From Rostratula benghalensis (lineage: Eukaryota > Chordata > Aves > Charadriiformes > Rostratulidae), in contig VXAI01000015.1 in NCBI GenBank assembly GCA_013399305.1, forward strand, positions 7,972,640 through 8,036,639: a stretch of 64,000 bases of DNA, given 5' to 3'. Under the pieces are notes generated by a model. The model was given only the letters and a program-made list of their open reading frames with translations, ran no database searches and had not been told where the DNA came from. Made by a program: the position numbers and the translations under genes. This document shows, piece by piece, positions 1-20,645 of the stretch (the stretch's first letter is position 1; the number at the start of each line of letters is the position of its first letter).

Positions 1-1237
1 CCTCTGCACTGCTCACCATGGGGACACATCCTATGTGTCTGGGTGAGCCCCATGGCAGGGTACCCACTGGGGGTACCCGTGGGGGCAATGCCCAGGCTCA
101 AGCACAGCCCAGGCTAGGACCTGCAGTGCTGGTGGGGGGCTCTGGCTGAGTCTTGCCAAAGGCTGTGCCCAACCCGCTTGTGCTGAGTGATGATCTTCAT
201 CTTCCCACGCAGCAGCAGTTGGGGAAAACCACTTAATTAAGACTACTTAATCGCGATGGTAGCCGGTGCTGTTAAGCTTCCCAGCCCCACAACTGCCTGA
301 CTTTATTAAGCCACCACCTGGGAGTCTGGAGGAGTTTGCCAGGCTCCGCAGGTCCCTCCTGGTGATCAGCATGCTCGTGACATGCCCCTGATTTTCCTAA
401 AGCTCCCTTGGAAAATTATTTATCACATTGCTATTTATGCACCACAACGCTCCCGGTTGTGGATGCTCATTTCCCCCTCCTCCCTCCTTTTCAGCATCGT
501 GGCATTTTAAGCCCCCACCTCACCCTCCCTTCCTCTCTCCCACCTGCAATCTCTTGCGTTTCACTTTCTCCTTGTGCCCGGCGACCCTGAGAAACCCAGC
601 CAAGGATAAACATCCCATTTATGTCACAGCAAAGATTTATACCTGGCGTCTCCGGCACAAGCCAGGTGAGCGCCCGAGACCTTTTCCATCATATCCGTGG
701 GTTGCAATTTATCACCGCGAAGCATCTCGGCACCCTGGCGTGTGCGGCTGGGATTTATCTGCTGGGATGGCCCCTGCTGGGTGGATGGAAGCAAGAGGCA
801 AAGGCAGCTGTCACTGTTGTCTCGCTAATAAATGGAAGATGATCAGCAAAAAGAAAATATGATTCCCGTGTCCATGGAGCTGTAATGGGCATTAGGGGTT
901 TGATGGCCACCGGGAACTGGCTGATGGATGCCTCTGGCCTTGTTTTCCCGTGGGGCTCTTGTGTCTCCTGGTGTCCCCATGGTTTGCAGTGTCCTTTGGG
1001 TTTTTTCTGACTGCTGTGTGCTGGTTTGGTGGTGCAGAGCCCTCCTGCTGCCCTCTGGGGTGCCGGGTGACTGTCAGTCCCTGACGCTCTGGGGGCGATG
1101 CCGCAGCGGCCGTACCCATTCTCATCCTCTTCCTGCTGACGCCTCGGCTGGGCATCACCCGAGCGGCTCCTCCAGGGCTGGTTTTGGGGATGGATGGGTG
1201 CTTGGGGGTGCAAACCTCACTGCTCCCTTCCCTGCAG
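1..1237 (+). other. RPH3A intron (3' portion)
   Basis: Intronic sequence upstream of the first recognised exon. It holds an AT-rich patch with TTAATTAA at about 232-255 and a pyrimidine-rich block at about 465-545. I found nothing resembling the zinc-finger or earlier linker exons of rabphilin. Confidence 0.7.
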
Positions 1238-9650
<8,413 letters not shown>

Positions 9651-9862
9651 AGGGAGCTGCTGCCCAAACCTCCCCAGATGGCCCATCCTCTGCCAAGCCC
9701 CCGTAGATCTCTGATGTCCGTCTTCCAGCGCAGTCATGCCTTGCTATACACCTCTGGTCCCAGGGCAGCACCGCTCTTCTGCCTCCTCCAAGCATCCTCT
9801 ATGCCCTGTCCTCACCTCCACCTGAAAAATAACCCAGATCTTTTATATTCACTTCCTTTGTC

Positions 9863-9893
9863 TTTTTTTTTTTTTTTTTTGGGGGGGGGGGGG
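9863..9893 (+). repeat. T18-G13 homopolymer junction in the RPH3A 3' UTR
   Basis: Eighteen T immediately followed by thirteen G, then AGGGGAG. Length is probably variable between individuals and sensitive to sequencing error. Confidence 0.9.
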
Positions 9894-10789
9894 AGGGGAG
9901 AAGTGAGGGGGTCATTGAGTTATCCCAGTGCGTAATTTTGTCAAGCAATAGTTACCCTCTGACAGTTCCTCTTTCTCACTAGTCTCACGCACGCCGTGAT
10001 AGCCTTCTTGTTGTGTGTGTGATGCTCTGTGTTCCTCCAGCCTCCTGCTCGTGTGGCTCGTCCCACCACCACCACCAGCTCGTGGCTCCTTTGTGTCTCC
10101 CAGTGGGACGTGTGGCCACCAGCCCGGCTGTGCTCTCGTCCAGCGTTGGAAGGGGGTTAAGTGCTGGTGTCAGAGCATCAGCCTGTTCTGCTTGTGTGAT
10201 ATCAATACCTCAGTCGCAATAATGAAAAAGCTGTTTGGCTGTGGTGTGGGTTGTAACCGTAGCCTGGTATCTGTGTCGTTGTGATTAGGCTAAAGCCGGT
10301 GTCACCGATGTAATCCTGCGAGTCCTGCTTGAGCTTTTAGTTCTGATTCGGTGCACTTGAGCAATATCGTGGTACGTCCTTTGCTGAGAAGATCCACCAG
10401 TGATACAACAACGAGAAACAGGGAGCCACTCTGTGCTCGCAGGGAAGCAAAGATCTGGCTCGGCGCCTGTTCCTTCACAGCCACCGCGTGTGGTTCCTTT
10501 CACCTGAAGAACTTGTTTCCCCGTTGCTGTAGGAGCCCACCTGTGTTTCAAGCTTGTACCTACCCTCCCCTTCATCCATCCCTTGCTGCACAGTAGTGAC
10601 TCGCTGGACCCTGAGGGTCCTCCTCAGACTCTCCTTGCCATTGCCGACCGTTTGCCGTACCAAATTCAGGAGGGAAGCCAGGGGAGGAGAAACTTCCCTC
10701 CAACTAGCTGATGTGTGCGAGGATTATTGCTTTAAAGTACCACAAATACTGAAATCAGCTGGAACAGTTAGAGGTCTTCCAAACTTTGG

Positions 10790-10915
10790 GGTTGTTTTTT
10801 TGTTTGTTTGTCTGTTTGGGGTTTGTCGGGGTTTTTTTTGGATGAGTTGTGGGTTTTGGTTGGTTTGTGGGTGGGGTTTTTTTGTTTTTTTTTTGGTTGG
10901 TTGGGTTTTTTTGCC
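10790..10915 (+). repeat. T/G low-complexity tract
   Basis: A run of TTTG, TTGG and T-homopolymer units spanning about 125 bp, within the inferred RPH3A 3' UTR. Confidence 0.8.
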
Positions 10916-12268
10916 GAATCTGCACAAGAACTATCATCTTCAACCTGCGCTTTAATGGTTGTCTGGAGGTGTTTGATTTGTTCTCCATAGCAGGAGAGTC
11001 AAGATGCTCTTGGGCTGATGCTGGCTGGGTTGGGTCCCATCCTGTGTCTCTGGACACCCTCAAGCATAGCAATGTCAGGAGCAGCCCAAAAAACAAGCAC
11101 TACTGGGATATCTTGTCAGTCACTGCACAGGTTGTACGGAACACTAAGCCCAGCCCCATCACTCCATCCTGGTGTCCCACGACTTCCCTTGCAACCGCTG
11201 CTCTATTCTGCTGGCGTGCTCTCCTGTGGTGTGTTCCCAATTCAGCTGTACCGCAGAGCTCTTGAATTTGGATGAGTTATTTTCCTATTCTTGATACTTT
11301 TTTTTAAAAATCAAAAATATAATTATTTCCCCCAACCTTCCCTCAGCAGAATTTTCTCTGAGTGCTGAGTTGCCTTCAGTGGGGCTGGGATTGCTGCAGC
11401 TGGTGGGGGCTGTGTGCTGAGCAATGCCCGATGTCAGTGTGTGATTTTAAACCTCTCGAGCGATGCCCCTGTGAGGTAGCCCTTCCCCAGCACAGGGCTT
11501 GCACACTCACTGGGGTCTGCTTTTCCCCTAGGCTGGCCACTGCCTGCTCACTGTAGCCAGATCTCCATGAGGAAATGCCCTTGGACGACGGATGGGGAAA
11601 GCAAACCTAAACCAGCATGTGCATCCTCTGCTCCATTCAGCTGGAGCTGGAACAGCTTTTCCATCGCCCCAGGCTCCGTGGTGTGGTGTGGCCACTGAGA
11701 TGGGAAGAGGGCAAGGGGAGAGGATGCTCCAAAAATGGCTTTCCTCTCCCTTTCATGCAGTTCTTGACTCTGGACCAGCAAGTAGAACAGTCCAGAGCCC
11801 CCAAGCTACTACAGAGGACTGTACAGAGGACCCAGATGGAAACAACTTGCTTCTGTGGGATCATTTTGCTCTGTCCAGTGCTGCCTCTCGTAGTGGTGCC
11901 AGGGAACTTGGTGCTCTGGGCAGAGATGGTTTGGCTGTAGGGTGCTGGCATAGTCTCTATCAGAGTCCTAAAATCTTTGCACAGCTCTTTCCTGTGTCCA
12001 AGTTGGGCACAGTACACTTGTGAGCTGTGCTGGGGAAATGTGTGGCTGGGGATGAAGTTACCTTTAAAAAGGAGGGGGGGGGAATATGTATATAAAAAAA
12101 TGAGCAATACTTTAATTTATAACAGACCTGAAGCAGTCTAGCCTCCATTGTGTGTACAGAACAAGTAAATTAATGTTGCCTTGACCCATGTCCTGGACTG
12201 GCATCCTCTGCTCAGCCTGCTTTCCCTTCAGACAAATGATGGTCACGTCATCTCTTTACACCTGTAAA

Positions 12269-12274
12269 AATAAA
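12269..12274 (+). terminator. Candidate RPH3A poly(A) signal 1
   Basis: AATAAA followed by GU-containing sequence (gtgtaactcggtattgtg), a reasonable cleavage context about 2.6 kb after the stop codon. Confidence 0.5.
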
Positions 12275-12366
12275 GTGTAACTCGGTATTGTGCAAACCAC
12301 GGTCCTCACCTCCCTTTGCCACCCTCTTTTTGATTTTTTTTTCTGCCCTGAATGACTTCTTTTCGT

Positions 12367-12376
12367 TGTAAATAAA
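12367..12376 (+). terminator. Candidate RPH3A poly(A) signal 2 overlapping a Pumilio-type element
   Basis: TGTAAATA (12367-12374) fits the Pumilio consensus UGUANAUA and shares four bases with AATAAA (12371-12376). A G/U-rich stretch (tggattgggaatggtgg and G-run) follows about 15 bases later, as expected for a downstream element. Confidence 0.5.
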
Positions 12377-12586
12377 GCATGCACATATGGATTGGGAATG
12401 GTGGGGGGGGAAAAAAAAAAAAAAAGCAGCCTCTTCTACTACTGCTGTTTGCATTCAAACTTGCATGCAGTGATTTTACAGCAAAATATCAGTTTACAAC
12501 TATTAAAAGAAAAAGTTACACAGGAACTAGAAATACTCCAGTCTTCCGCTGCATGCAGCACAACATCCTCTCTTGATGTGGTATCT

Positions 12587-12592
12587 AATAAA
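12587..12592 (+). terminator. Candidate RPH3A poly(A) signal 3
   Basis: AATAAA in an AT-rich context, followed by an A-rich stretch and then tgtgatgatttttgg. This is the most distal of three clustered hexamers. Confidence 0.35.
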
Positions 12593-14621
12593 GTGAGACT
12601 ACTGGAAAAGAAAAAAAAAACAACTCAAAAACAAAGCATTGAACTGTGATGATTTTTGGCTTCTTTAATTCCCTGTGGGAATGTGAACCCTGGCATGGGC
12701 TGGTAGAGGTGGGTGGTTGTCCTGGTTGTGGGAATTGGTGGTGGGCTTGGGTGTGCTGGGAGGTTATGTTGGGTTCAAGAGGTTGAGGAGGAGCTTGGGG
12801 GATGGTGGGGTGCAGCCCCCACTCTGTGGGTAGAGGGCCCATCCCTGCTCAATGTGGCTCTCTGGAGGGTAACAGGGGTGGGACCAGTGTTGGGGAACAG
12901 CTTGGGCTAAAATCCTGGGTGTACGGTGGGCATCGTTCCTTTGTGCATCCTGGAGACATCCCTGGGCTCCTGGGTGCAAACGTGATGGGCACATGCTGCT
13001 GGGGAAGACCAAGATGCACGTGACAGTGGCTGCTCCTTTCTGATGCTTCTGTCTGTCCCCTCAAAAAGCAAATCTACCCAGAAATTAACCTCCTGGTGCC
13101 CTTCTTCACACTCCAGCCCTTCTTCCTTGTTTCCCATGCAGCTGCAGCTGCAGCTCCTGTTGTGCAACTGCAGGACAACGCTCCCTCCAGTCAATGCACC
13201 ACCCGAGATGAATTTTTCTACCTTTTTCTTTGCTTTTTTACATTTTTAGGCTGAGTTTCCAGCAGATCATCAGGTGCTGGCCCCAGGGAAGGACACGCCG
13301 GGATGATGGGAGCCCCTGGGATAGCAGCAGGTGGTGATTCCACAGGTTCCGTGTCCCAGACGTGGGACATGGGTGGTGGCCTCGCCTCTATGGGGACACT
13401 CACACCCTCCCTGTGCCCAGAGAAGCCCCGTTGGGAACAGAGCCGAGCTGTGGAGAGGGACTATGTGGCAGCTCCAGCGTCGATGCCCAGAGAGAGCAGT
13501 AGATGTCACTGATGCTCCAGATATGGGATGGGAAAGACAGGCAGGACATGCCAGAAGGATGCTCACCACCGGGGCTGGTTTCCCCTCAGCACCCTCCATC
13601 CTGGTGGTGGCATCCCCTCACTATCACCCATCTTGGTGGTGGGATTCCCACACCCCTTCAGCAGCACTCATTTTGGGGGTGCCCCCCCCCCAAGGCAGTC
13701 TCCATACAAGGTGTTGCTGAGCCTCGGTGGATAATAGACTTCGTGGTGTGTTTGTGGATCTGCCCTAGCCCCAAGGCTGCTCCCCCACACCCACAAATTT
13801 AACCCACACTTTTCCCGAGGCCAGACTAGTGGTGGGGGCTCTTCAAGAAGGGTCTGTGGGCAGTTAAAGCTCCCTCAGATGTCTACGCTGATGAGATGCC
13901 ACCACAGATGTCCGACCTTCCTCACCTGAGTCAGCAGTGGTCAGCTGGACTCATCTTGGAGCAAAAAGGACAAAATGGTAAGTTAGATACCACTTTGTGG
14001 TAATTAGGTTGTACATCTAAGAGTAGCAGCCAGCAGTGACCAGTATAGAAAATCACCGAGATATTTTAAATTGCTGTAGGGTGCTAACTGTACATACTGC
14101 ACAAATGAAGACCTTGAGCTCTCCCACTGGTCAGAAGACCTCATGTTCTCATTCACGGTGGCAGGAAACCAACTGGAGGTTAATCAGTTCAGCAGTGATT
14201 GAACTCTCTGTGGTGATGGCTTCTCTGGGGGCAAACCCCAAGGAAAAGGGGAAAAAAATCGCACTCGCTCCAGGTGAGCTGCAGGATGTGCTGGCATGTC
14301 TTCAGAGGACAAGGGGAGGGGGTGGCTTTTGAGGACAATGAGCACAAAGCCCTTGGGTTATGTCACATTGGATGCTAAAAGACTTGAGCAGAGAAAATGG
14401 GTCATTTTCCAGAGAGGGTGAAGCTTAGTTGTGCTCACTCCCAGTGGTGGTATTTTGAGGTGGGCTGGATGGAAGAATGAGCAAGCCACTGTGTCTGTAA
14501 CCACCCACTGCGCTGATAACAGCAGGGACAATTGCATCCTCCTTTTTCTGCTGCTAAAGCTTCTTCTTTCCCAAACCTTTAGCAGCAGAAAGTAGCTGGG
14601 GCTTTGGCCTCTGAGAAAAAA
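12593..14621. other. Intergenic, no gene recognised
   Basis: A G/T-rich block (about 12690-12800) is followed by unique GC-moderate sequence. Short open frames occur on both strands but lack exon boundaries or recognisable domains. Confidence 0.5.
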
Positions 14622-14655
14622 NNNNNNNNNNNNNNNNNNNNNNNNNNNNNNNNNN
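14622..14655. other. Assembly gap (34 N) in a poly(A) tract
   Basis: 34 N flanked on both sides by A-runs, consistent with an unresolved homopolymer. Confidence 0.99.
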
Positions 14656-16380
14656 AAAAAAAAAAAAAAAAAAAAGAGTAGTTCCCATAGATGTCTAGCA
14701 GGCTTAAAAAATGATCTTTAATTTACTTTTAGTAGTGTTTTTCAGCATGAGAGCTTCCCATTGATTTTTCCTCCCTGCTACTGCCTGATGTTGGTGCGGC
14801 AAGTGGCCAGCCGAGGGGCCACCCAGCTCCAGCTGAGCCACCAGAGCCAGCACCTCCAGTGTCCCCTGCAATTAAGGCACCGCCTTGATTAATTGTGGGC
14901 GAGGCATCGCCAGCTGTGGTGGGTTGTGAAGGCCTGAATGGAAAGTGCTTCAAAAGAGAGAAAGAGGCATTTTGAGTGAACCCATGGGGATAAGAGAGGG
15001 TCCTTTGTTCCCCCTGAGTGATATTTCTGCTCCCATTTTCTTCTCAGTCTCTCTGAAAAGGAAGCCCATGGATTGCAAATTGCTCTTGATCAGGACCATT
15101 ATTTGCATGTTTTGCTTTTGGAGGTAGCTTTACAGTTTTAATTACATCTCAGAACATCTGAATCGTTCTGCTGTTCCAATCAGTTTCCTTGTGTGCTAAT
15201 TAGATTTAGACCTTCGGTGCAATCAATAGACTCTCATCTCCGTACTGGCCAAGCCAGTCATGACCAGTAATTTACAGCTCTAGTTGTTCTGAAATCAATA
15301 CAGATTTGCTCTTCATTGAGAGGGCTGTAAAACATGGATGACAGCAGCCATGCTAAGCAGTTGACGTGGAAGCAGGTCCCTTGCTGGTCTTGGAGAGTGG
15401 CCAGTACAATCAGAGAGGAGAAGCTACAGGACTGGTGAGCAGAGCAGAACTCTCCTGCTGAACAAGCACTGGGCTGGGCTGAAGATGTTGACAGTGTTGG
15501 CTTCTTCCTCCTCTCCTGGAGCAGGAGGTGTAAAATAGAACTTATGGCTAAATGGCTCGTCTCCGAAATGTACGTTTCTCCAGAAAGTCATGGCAGCACC
15601 CAATGACCCAACCCATGCCAGCATCCTACAGTGCCCTCTTCTAACCTCTCTCCTCGAGGTGTATTTCGCACAAAGAACATGTTATGGAGCTCTCATAACA
15701 TATCCTACACGATCCTGAGGCATCCGGAGGTCATTGAGGCTCTCCTGCTGCACTGAGCTTGAGAGAAACCCTCCACAGCTTTCCATCTTCTGGGGAAAAA
15801 AAAAGAAATAAGTAAAAGCAAACTTATACTATTTAACATTTCACTTAAAAAATAGAGAAGCTCAACTAAATAAATCCCTCTTCTATCCGCTTTCAAGCCC
15901 AGCTTTTCAAAAAGCCTGCAGCTAGAAATCTCTTTATCTTGTATGGAACAGATAACGATGTAATTATGAGCTGAGATCAATGGCTTTCATCTCGTCGGTG
16001 CTCAGCCTAAAAATAAACTGTTATTCTTTCACTCAGATGCACGGAGCTGGGGCTAGCATCTCCTCTGGGCTGCTGGCCCAATGCAGAACCATTTACGAGT
16101 GACCGTGGGGCTGGAGACAGTCTGCTGTGGGGTCTGGAGAGCACACAAAGCCTTTCCCTGGAGGAAGCTGAAGTTTTAGCTTGTCTCATTTCTGCTGGGT
16201 AATGTTGTGTCCTGGGTGGGGAGGCCAGCGAAGATGCCTGGGTGATGCTCACCTCCTCCCAACCACCTCACAGAGTCACCTCCACAACCATTGCGCTGGT
16301 CGCTGGTGAAATATGGAACCACTTTTTAGTGGCTGTGTGAGTTCTACTGACTTTTTTTTTGGGGGGGGGAAAGAAAACCC
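14656..16380. other. Intergenic with an AT-rich candidate element
   Basis: Mostly unique. About 15125-15345 is AT-rich and carries TTTTAATTACA, GCTAATTAGA and CAATCAATAGA, so it could be a conserved non-coding element. At 15679-15701 an 8-bp inverted repeat (ATGTTATG / CATAACAT) has a 7-base loop. No gene recognised. Confidence 0.4.
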
Positions 16381-16744
16381 CTGGAGAAAAGGAGGCTGAG
16401 GGGGAACCTTATCATTCTCTACAACTACTGAGGTTGTAGAGAGGCAGGGGTTGGTCTTTTCTCCCACATCACAGGCAATGGGACAAGAGGAAATGTCCTC
16501 AAGTTGTGCCAAGGGAGGTTCAGGCTGGATATCAGGAAAATTTTTATTACTGAAAGGGTTATTAAGCATTGGACTGGGCTGCCCAGGGAAGGTACCATCC
16601 CTGGAGAGATTTAAAAGATGGGTTGACATAGTGCTTAGTGACAGGGGTTAGTGATGGGTTGTTTTTTTCTCGGAGTTAGGTTGATGGTTGGACTGGATGA
16701 TCTCAAAAGTCCCTTCCAACCTGGACAATTGATTCCATGATTCT
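16381..16744 (+). mobile_element. CR1-type LINE fragment, + strand
   Basis: Diagnostic CR1 3'-end succession: GGAGGCTGAGGGGGAACC, GGTTCAGGCTGGATATCAGG, GGACTGGGCTGCCCAGGGAA, GGTTGGACTGGATGATCTC, CCCTTCCAACCTGGA and the tail motif ATTCCATGATTC. It is a 5'-truncated copy of about 365 bp, typical of CR1 in birds and reptiles. No intact reading frame. Confidence 0.88.
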
Positions 16745-19700
16745 TCACAATACTCCTGCCATCCTGTGGCATTCAGTCAAAGCTTGGTTGTCACATGGAG
16801 CTCATCTCAGCTACCGGGAGCCACAGCTTTCCCCTGGGGACTGTGTTTCCAGCGAGCAGGATTTTCTGTGTGCCCCCACAGGTATTTGGGATGGGTCGCC
16901 TCCAGGTGGGATGCACCTCCAGTGGGTTGGCTGGGTGTTGGAGGTGGGATGCTGGGTACCCATACTGGGCTGTTAACAGCCTCTGCTGTGGTGCTGGAAA
17001 TGAAGCCACTGCTTTCAGCTCATCTTTCCTAAAACTATCTGTCTGCAAAGCTTGAGGTGGGCTCTCCTTGCTCGGTCTTTGCCTTGGTGACACCTTCATT
17101 AATTTAATCAATCCAGATGAAATCATATGACAGCTTGGGTGAAAAAAATCAAAACTGGGACCAGATTTGCATTAAAATGTATGGTTGAAAGTAGGCATGG
17201 CTTGGCAGAAAGTGAGTAAATAAATAGGGGGAGATTCTGACTGAGAAGCCTCTGCAAGGCTAAAATTGATGCTGTGGCACCGGAGCAGCCCACGGTCCCC
17301 ATGGGGGTGGGAAGGGGCTCACCCCCACCCTGGTTCCTGCTGTGCTGATCCAGCCCCTCCTCAGGCAGCTGCACTGAGTCAGAGGTGGGAAATTACATCT
17401 GATTGTCATCCAGGTGGAGTTAATATTAGCTGGGAACACTTCATTGCAGAACAGAATGTGGGCCTGGCAGGAACGTTGATGGGAGCTGAGAAGCAGTGGG
17501 ACATCGGGGGAGGTTTTACCAGGTTGTCACAGGTAGGGAGGGTAATGCAAACCCATTTTTGCATCCTCACCCCATGCTGGAGGTGATATGTAAAGGACAC
17601 CTTTCAGATGGAGGTGCTAGGCAATGAATCAAAAACCCCTGCCAAAGATCACAGGGCTTTTTCAGACCCAGCTGACCACAGTGCTGCCCTCTCCTCCAGC
17701 AGATCAGGGCAGTGGGAGCCCAGGACCTGCCTTCAGAGCTGAATTAAGTAGCTGGAGTCGACATGGAAACTGCTGTTATCTGCTTTGAGAGAGCTGAGCA
17801 GGTTTTCTGAATCCATTATAGTTGCAGCGATAACTGATTTCTCAGGTTTTCTGATTTCTCAGGTTTTCTGGCAGTGCTGTGAAAAAAAAAAAAAAAATCT
17901 CAACAAACTAGCTGCTTCCAAAAACTGTCAGGGCAAAAAAGACTCATCTTGATCCAGTCAAAACTGGAAAATAAAAGCGTTGGCATGTGAAAAGTGCCAA
18001 AAAAAAAAAAATACTGTTGGGTCAAAGGGAATTGCCATTCAGGAGAAGCATTTGGAGTATTTGTAAATAGGATGGGCTGAAGGAGAGAGGAGCCTAAGAA
18101 ATCCATGGGTGTCTGTATTGCTCTTCTTTGTTCTGGGGATGAGGGTCAGCATTATTAATTAAGGGCAAGATAGGCAGAGCTGAATAGCTGATCATTATCT
18201 GCCTGATAAGAGCCCTGCCATGGAAACCCTGAGTGGCACAGCCAAGATCTCAAGAGCCTCAGCAAATCAGTGCTTTATTCAGCCGGCTGACAAAGAGTAT
18301 TTCCCTTTTAAAATCCAATTTATTCAGATATGCATGACTCCGACGCAGTTGTGCAAGGTAGGTGGGATCTCCAGGGGCTGAATTCAGCACGTCCCAGTGA
18401 TGGGCCTTATCTCCAAAGCTCTGCCTGTCCCCAAGGACAGAATGTTAATGAACCCAGCTCTGCCCTCACCTTGCTGGAGTTCAGGTGCAGGCATCGCTTT
18501 CATCCCCAGCTGTTGGCTGCCCTGGGTATGCATTTAATGGCCTGGCCTTGCAAACTGGCTGTGATCAACTAGCTGGAAAGTTTTCAGAGAAACAAGCCTT
18601 TTTGTGACAGCTAGGCAGGAGAACTAGGCAGAGAATCCTGCCTAAGTGAAAGTTGTTCTGCCAGCCCAGAGGAAAGTAGATCAAAACACGGTGTATATAC
18701 TGAATATATAGTATTTATACCCAGGACCCCTGAATCCGGCCTGAAACCGCCTTGTTTCTGCCCATTCCTAGGTGTGCAGTGATTTTAATGCATGAGCTGC
18801 TGCATCCCAGGCAGGAGGCTCAGGTTTACCCTGAAATAGTCCTTTCCTCACAAGCTGCTTGGAACCATCCTGCCACCCCACTGCAGAGGCTCTGCTGCCC
18901 AGACAAACCACTTCTTGGTGGAGATACTGTGCTGAGTGATGCAGGAAAGTGGGGGATGCTCAGCATGGGCAGCAGAAGGAGTAAGGGCTTGTCTCAGGAG
19001 AGAGGGGTCTCAGGAGAAGCTGGGACCCCAGATTTTGTCTTTCCTTGCCAGGAAACCTCCCCACAGTTGGAATCCTGGCTTTGCTGCCTTCCCAAAGACC
19101 AGGTTTTCTTTCCAGGCTTGGCCTGTAGATAGGCTCAAAATGATTCCAGGACTTGGGGACCTTACTCCTGCGGTGGAATAAATATGGACCTGTGCTGTCC
19201 ATATTGAGTGTGTGCCTTGTGTGTACAAGGAGAAAGAGCTCGCTGTGCTCTGGGCTCCCTTCCTTAGCCCTCCTTTTCCTCTCCCCTTCCCTTTGAGCTG
19301 CTTGGGCACAAGCAACAGAAATACTGAGCCCCCACTTGCTCTTTGGTGATGGGCTTGAGCAGAACTGCCTGGAACAAGGTGTGGGGAAGAAATGGAGCAA
19401 CGTTTCTTGCAACAGCAGCTTTTTAATATTGGTGAAAACAGAGCCACATGTGAATAATTCAGAGCGAGATGTGATCTCAGCTTTCATATGCAAGGGGCAA
19501 ACGGTTTGGTTTTTCCTTTGGCTGTGTTTGCTCAAAGCAGCAAGGTGGGGGGCTTTCACAGGTCCCAAGCACCCAGTGTGGGCTCGCTGCTCTTGCTGTT
19601 GGCTGGCCCATCCAAAAGGTGGATTCTCCTCCCTGCCTGGGGAATCCTGGCCACAAAAAACACGTGTGAACTTCTAAAAAACCCAGTGGTCTCCCCATCG

Positions 19701-20239
19701 TTAATCGTCTTGACCCGCAGGCTGCTCTGGGCTGCATCCCCGCTGGGTGCAGCTCTCATTAGAGAGCAGAAGCACGAAGCAAAGCACGTTTTATTAACTG
19801 TCTGCCGAATTAAAAGGGAAAAACGAAACCCAGAGGGGTCCCTGGTGCAGGGGTGCTGAGCCAGCGGGTGCAGGTGACACCTCTCGGTGCTCATGAAGCT
19901 GGTCCTGTGCCCAGGAGGCTCTCCCGAAGATAGAACATTATCGATTGCTTTTGTTTTACAAGCAATGTCAACGTGATAATATTTGGCAGCAACATTAATG
20001 CTGAAATATGAGCTGCACTTGGGCCTTTCTATATTTAATTGTTTGAAAAATGACACGGGGAAGGGATTTGTGCCCTGGTAATCTGCATATCTGTCAGACG
20101 GTGCTGCCAGCGGCGCAGGCAGATGCTGATTAACAGGCTGGGGACCTGCCAGGGGCTGGGGGGATGCTGCTGGTGCTACACAACCCATGTGTCACCCCAC
20201 ACCTTCCTGGACCCCATCATCTCCCTTCCTCATTGGTGA
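16745..20239. other. Intergenic between two CR1 copies
   Basis: Unique sequence with A-runs (about 17881-17897 and 18000-18011) and a perfect 17-bp tandem duplication at 17834-17867. AT-rich patches lie at 18680-18720 and 19925-20100; the latter contains TTATCGATTG, GTGATAATATTTG and TCTGCATATCTGTC. No gene recognised. Confidence 0.4.
17834..17867 (+). repeat. 17-bp perfect tandem duplication
   Basis: CTGATTTCTCAGGTTTT occurs twice head to tail (17834-17850 and 17851-17867). Confidence 0.9.
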
Positions 20240-20645
20240 AGGGCCTGGAGAACAAGTCATGTGAAGAGCGGTTGAAGGAGCTGGGAGTGTTGAGTTGGAG
20301 GAAGAGGAGGCTGAGGGGAGACCTCGTTGCTCTCTACAACTCCTTGTGAAAGGACATTGCAGAGAGGTTGGTGCTGGTCTCTTCTCACAGGGAATTAGTG
20401 ATGAATGAGAGGAAATGGCTTCAAGCAGCACAAGGGTAGATTTAGGCTGGACATTAGGAAAGAGTTTTTCTCAGAAAGAGTGGTCAGACCCTGGAATAGG
20501 CTGCCAAGGGAGGGGGTGGAGTCCCCATCCCTGAATGTGATGTGGTGCTGGGGGATGTGGTGTAGAGGAGAACTTTGTAAAGTAGGGCAGATGGTTGGAC
20601 TGGACGATCCCAAGGGTCTTTTCCAACCTGGATGATTCTATAAAA
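20240..20645 (+). mobile_element. CR1-type LINE fragment, + strand
   Basis: About 405 bp with the CR1 succession GGAGGCTGAGGGGAGACCTC, GTTGCTCTCTACAACTCC, TTTAGGCTGGACATTAGGAA, GGTTGGACTGGACGATCCC, TTCCAACCTGGATGATTCTA. It is 5'-truncated. It shares the distinctive GTGTAGAGGAGAACTT stretch with the copy at about 54.9 kb, so both belong to the same subfamily. Confidence 0.9.

Larger units (their letters stand above)
9651..12592 (+). other. RPH3A: RPH3A 3' untranslated region (approximate end)
   Basis: Sequence after the RPH3A stop with no further exon-like structure. It holds a T18-G13 homopolymer junction (9863-9893), a TTTG/TTGG-rich stretch (about 10790-10915) and AU-rich stretches near 11290-11325 and 12080-12125. 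It ends in three AATAAA hexamers (12269, 12371, 12587). Which one is used cannot be decided from sequence, so the end is the farthest candidate. A 2.6-2.9 kb 3' UTR is inferred, not shown. Confidence 0.6.

Noticed and set aside
612..670. A 36-bp in-frame micro-exon candidate (cacag acceptor, gtgagc donor) upstream of the first RPH3A exon
   Set aside because: The encoded AKIYTWRLRHKP-like peptide does not resemble any part of rabphilin, and the acceptor tract is weak.
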